A stretch of 42,877 nt of DNA, from positions 1 through 42,877 of the forward strand of contig JAVZPJ010000009.1 of NCBI GenBank assembly GCA_038881635.1. The letters are read 5' to 3'. The translations under genes and the position numbers were made by a program. The stretch comes from Sulfolobales archaeon. GTDB taxonomy: Archaea > Thermoproteota > Thermoprotei_A > Sulfolobales > AG1. A model generated the notes under the pieces. The model searched no databases, was not told the origin of the DNA, and worked only from the letters and a program-made list of their open reading frames with translations. Of the stretch, positions 41,139 through 42,877 are shown in pieces. Each line of letters opens with the position of its first letter. Position 1 is the first letter of the stretch.

Positions 41139-41606
41139 TTGAATTCCTCTATAGTTTTCCCAAGCCGTGAGTGGGCTGAAGAATACTGCAGAGTTTTAAA
41201 CGAATCTTCTGAGTATAGAGATCTTGGCAGAGGATGGGTGTGGCCTATACTCTTCATAGTCACCGAGCTCCCCCCAGATCTGAGGAGTCAATATCCTTCT
41301 GGGAATCCTGGTTTCATCGCTGATCTGTATAATGGGGAGTGTAGAGGTGTTAAATTCTATGATGATGCGAGCAGTATAGATGCTCCATTCATATTATCAG
41401 CTAGATATAGAGATTGGCTCGATATATTATCAGGTAGAGAAACTCCTGTATCTGCTATGCTTAAGAGAAAACTTATTCTTAGGAAAGGTGATATGGCTGC
41501 TGTTCTGAGATATGCCTACCGCAACTGTTTCGGGTTTTATATAGGTTTGTATTGGGTGATGTTATTCTTCTGCTATGATCAGCACATAGACTTCTTTTCC
41601 GTGTAG
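41139..41606 (+). CDS. SCP2-domain protein (sterol-carrier-like), C-terminus uncertain
   Basis: About 155 residues of SCP2 type: FPSREWAEEYCRVLNESSEYRDLGRGW, LYNGECRGVKFYDDAS, FILSARYRDWLDILSGRETPVSAMLKRKLILRKGDMAAVLRYA. Such stand-alone domains bind acyl or isoprenoid lipids. TTG at 41139 has GAGGTG at 41127-41132 and is preferred over the frame opening at 41046. After GDMAAVLRYA (about 41518) the sequence becomes hydrophobic and unlike the family, runs antisense through the 47-residue gene, and a +1 shift would stop by about 41541, so the end may be frameshifted. Confidence 0.75.
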   Translation: MNSSIVFPSREWAEEYCRVLNESSEYRDLGRGWVWPILFIVTELPPDLRSQYPSGNPGFIADLYNGECRGVKFYDDASSIDAPFILSARYRDWLDILSGRETPVSAMLKRKLILRKGDMAAVLRYAYRNCFGFYIGLYWVMLFFCYDQHIDFFSV

Positions 41607-41705
41607 ATGCTTGATCTTTTCCTTATCTCTTCCCAATGGATAGAGAACATAGTCTCCTCTCCTATACTTTATAACACTACATCTAACTATCTCGACTCTA
41701 GCCAT
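41562..41705 (-). CDS. Small conserved-looking basic protein (47 residues)
   Basis: ATG to TAA encodes MARVEIVRCSVIKYRRGDYV followed by LYPLGRDKEKIKHLHGKEVY and VLIIAEE. The beta-rich pattern with two basic patches and HGKEVYVLII end resembles small crenarchaeal proteins of unknown function. A GGTGG ribosome site stands 8 bases before the ATG, and CTTTATAGG-like DNA overlaps it, giving a short leader. It overlaps the 3' end of the SCP2 gene antisense by 45 bases. Confidence 0.65.
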   Translation of the reverse strand: MARVEIVRCSVIKYRRGDYVLYPLGRDKEKIKHLHGKEVYVLIIAEE

Positions 41706-41782
41706 GTATATCCACCTATAAAGATATGGAGAGAAAATAATATAAGCTCTACTCTATAGTTCTATATAGGGTGAACTACTCG

Positions 41783-42877
41783 ATGAGGGAGGGAGAGCTT
41801 GTTGAAACACTTAAGATGAGGGCTCTCCCCGAGGGTAGTGATGACCACGGTGCATTAGTTGAGTTTCTGAAGCTCTATCGTGATGCTCTTCAACTAGTAG
41901 TAAACAGGTTGTGGAGTTTAGATGAAGTACCTTCAATCAAAACTCTACACGGAATGTTCTACTCAAAACTTAGGGAACTTGGTTTTAGAGCGCACCACGT
42001 AAAGCAGATCTACGTCTACGCTAAAGCGGTAGTTAAAGCTACAAAACAGAACGGTGGGAAGAAACCAGTTCTAAGAAAACTATCGGCTAGAATAGATAAA
42101 TACGACTACAAGCTAGACCTAGAGAACAGAATGCTTGTTCTAAAGATACATAGCGGTAGAGAGGTTAAGCTAAGACTACTAACATCTATTGACAGGATAG
42201 AGAAGTTCAGAGCTTGGAGCAACTATGAAATAGCTGTGAAGGTAGTTGGAGACAAGGTCTACGTAGCGGTATACTTCAGGAGAACGGTTGAACCGAGGAG
42301 AACCAGAACCGTTATGACAGTAGACGTGAACTTCGACAACATTACACTAGCTGTATTCACACCTAGTGGAAGAATAATCAGACTCAAACGTCTTGAAACA
42401 CCCCTCAGGAAGATATTAACACATAGGATATGGATTGAAAGAATTCAAGGAAGATACGCTAAATCCTGGAGATTCATCGGGGGAGTAAGAGAAGCTATCA
42501 GGAAGCACGGTGAGAGAATAAGGAACATAGCCTGGGACTACGCTCACAGAGTTGGAGACTCCATAGCTGAACTAGCCAGTAGATATAGCTCTATCATAGT
42601 CTTAGAGAACTTGAATAAACTCAGGAGTAACGTGAATAGAGGTAGCAATTTCAACAAGAAGCTATCCCTGTGGTTCTACAGAAAGATACAGTTCACTATA
42701 AGCTATGAGGCTTTAGAAAGAGGACTGGAAACTAGATACGTCAACCCAGCAAAGACATCATCAACATGTCCGAGATGCGGGAGCAGGTTAAAGGACAGCG
42801 GTGGTAGAGTGTTAAAGTGCACTAGATGCGGATTCACAGGAGATAGAGATGTGATTGCATGCATAAACCTGTTCTAC
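41783..42877 (+). CDS. tnpB: TnpB, IS200/IS605-type RNA-guided endonuclease (runs off the window)
   Basis: 365 codons are visible without a stop; the 3' end lies beyond the window. RuvC residues are all present: Asp in MTVDVNFDN (near 182), Glu in IIVLENLNKL (near 273), Asp in TGDRDVIACINL (near 352). A four-cysteine zinc ribbon (TCPRCG and CTRCGF, about 329-347) separates the last two. TnpB is the programmable nuclease of IS605-family transposons. No TnpA gene is seen upstream. TATA-like ATAATATAAG at 41731-41740 and a GGTGA ribosome site precede the ATG. Codon choice (more CTA and ACA) differs from the neighbours. Confidence 0.92.
   Translation, partial: MREGELVETLKMRALPEGSDDHGALVEFLKLYRDALQLVVNRLWSLDEVPSIKTLHGMFYSKLRELGFRAHHVKQIYVYAKAVVKATKQNGGKKPVLRKLSARIDKYDYKLDLENRMLVLKIHSGREVKLRLLTSIDRIEKFRAWSNYEIAVKVVGDKVYVAVYFRRTVEPRRTRTVMTVDVNFDNITLAVFTPSGRIIRLKRLETPLRKILTHRIWIERIQGRYAKSWRFIGGVREAIRKHGERIRNIAWDYAHRVGDSIAELASRYSSIIVLENLNKLRSNVNRGSNFNKKLSLWFYRKIQFTISYEALERGLETRYVNPAKTSSTCPRCGSRLKDSGGRVLKCTRCGFTGDRDVIACINLFY

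Noticed and set aside
1-42877. Search by eye for CRISPR arrays.
   Set aside because: No regularly spaced identical repeats of 24-37 bases were seen; the repeats found are paired copies of gene ends.

Overview
The window looks like chromosome of a hyperthermophilic crenarchaeon (Thermoproteota, probably a Desulfurococcales-type lineage). The evidence is AT-rich DNA with AGA/AGG as the main arginine codons, many TTG and GTG starts, GAGGTG-type ribosome sites or leaderless starts about 26 bases below TATA boxes, and archaeal families: archaemetzincin, FAU-1, UPF0147, UPF0148, archaeal CobT/CobY and Dph6. The assignment rests on gene content and style only; no rRNA is present.

Layout. 173-6039: archaemetzincin, a CopA-type copper ATPase, a DsrE-like protein, a probable structured RNA, and a PadR-controlled ABC exporter. 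6136-7238: a vapBC toxin-antitoxin pair between two 103-base copies of the padR 5' end. 7222-12709: a housekeeping run (UPF0148, UPF0147, FAU-1 ribonuclease, site-2 protease, RimI-like acetyltransferase, Dph6-like and asparagine-synthase-like PP-loop enzymes). 12917-20294: an apparent amine or amino-acid catabolic set (CE4 deacetylase-like hydrolase, class III aminotransferase, sodium symporter with a small partner, aldehyde:ferredoxin oxidoreductase with a MoaD-like protein, ornithine cyclodeaminase-like enzyme). 20641-22181: an MNT/HEPN pair and decayed sequence. 22182-38313: a cobinamide-salvage operon, cobT-cbiS-cobY-cobD-cobS and cbiB, all on the minus strand.

That cob operon is split. 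cobS and cbiB are separated by about 10.5 kb carrying a second sodium symporter, an arginine-deiminase-superfamily (pentein) enzyme overlapping an N-carbamoyl amidohydrolase, a complete Liv-type ABC importer with a Tat-type binding protein, and an AIM24-family protein. A decayed copy of the cbiB 5' end sits directly below cobS, so cobS and cbiB were probably adjacent before this island arrived. The vapBC locus shows the same architecture on a smaller scale.

38546-42877: a GH84-type N-acetylglucosaminidase followed one base later by a NamZ-type (DUF1343) exo-N-acetylmuramidase-like protein, an SCP2-domain protein, a 47-residue conserved-looking protein, and a TnpB that runs off the window.

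How it may work together (inference): the island can import a guanidino or ureido compound, deiminate it to an N-carbamoyl compound and hydrolyse that to an amino acid. The neighbouring aminotransferase and AOR could then turn an omega-amino acid into a semialdehyde and oxidise it with reduction of ferredoxin. Function calls come from motif reading only; no database search was run.
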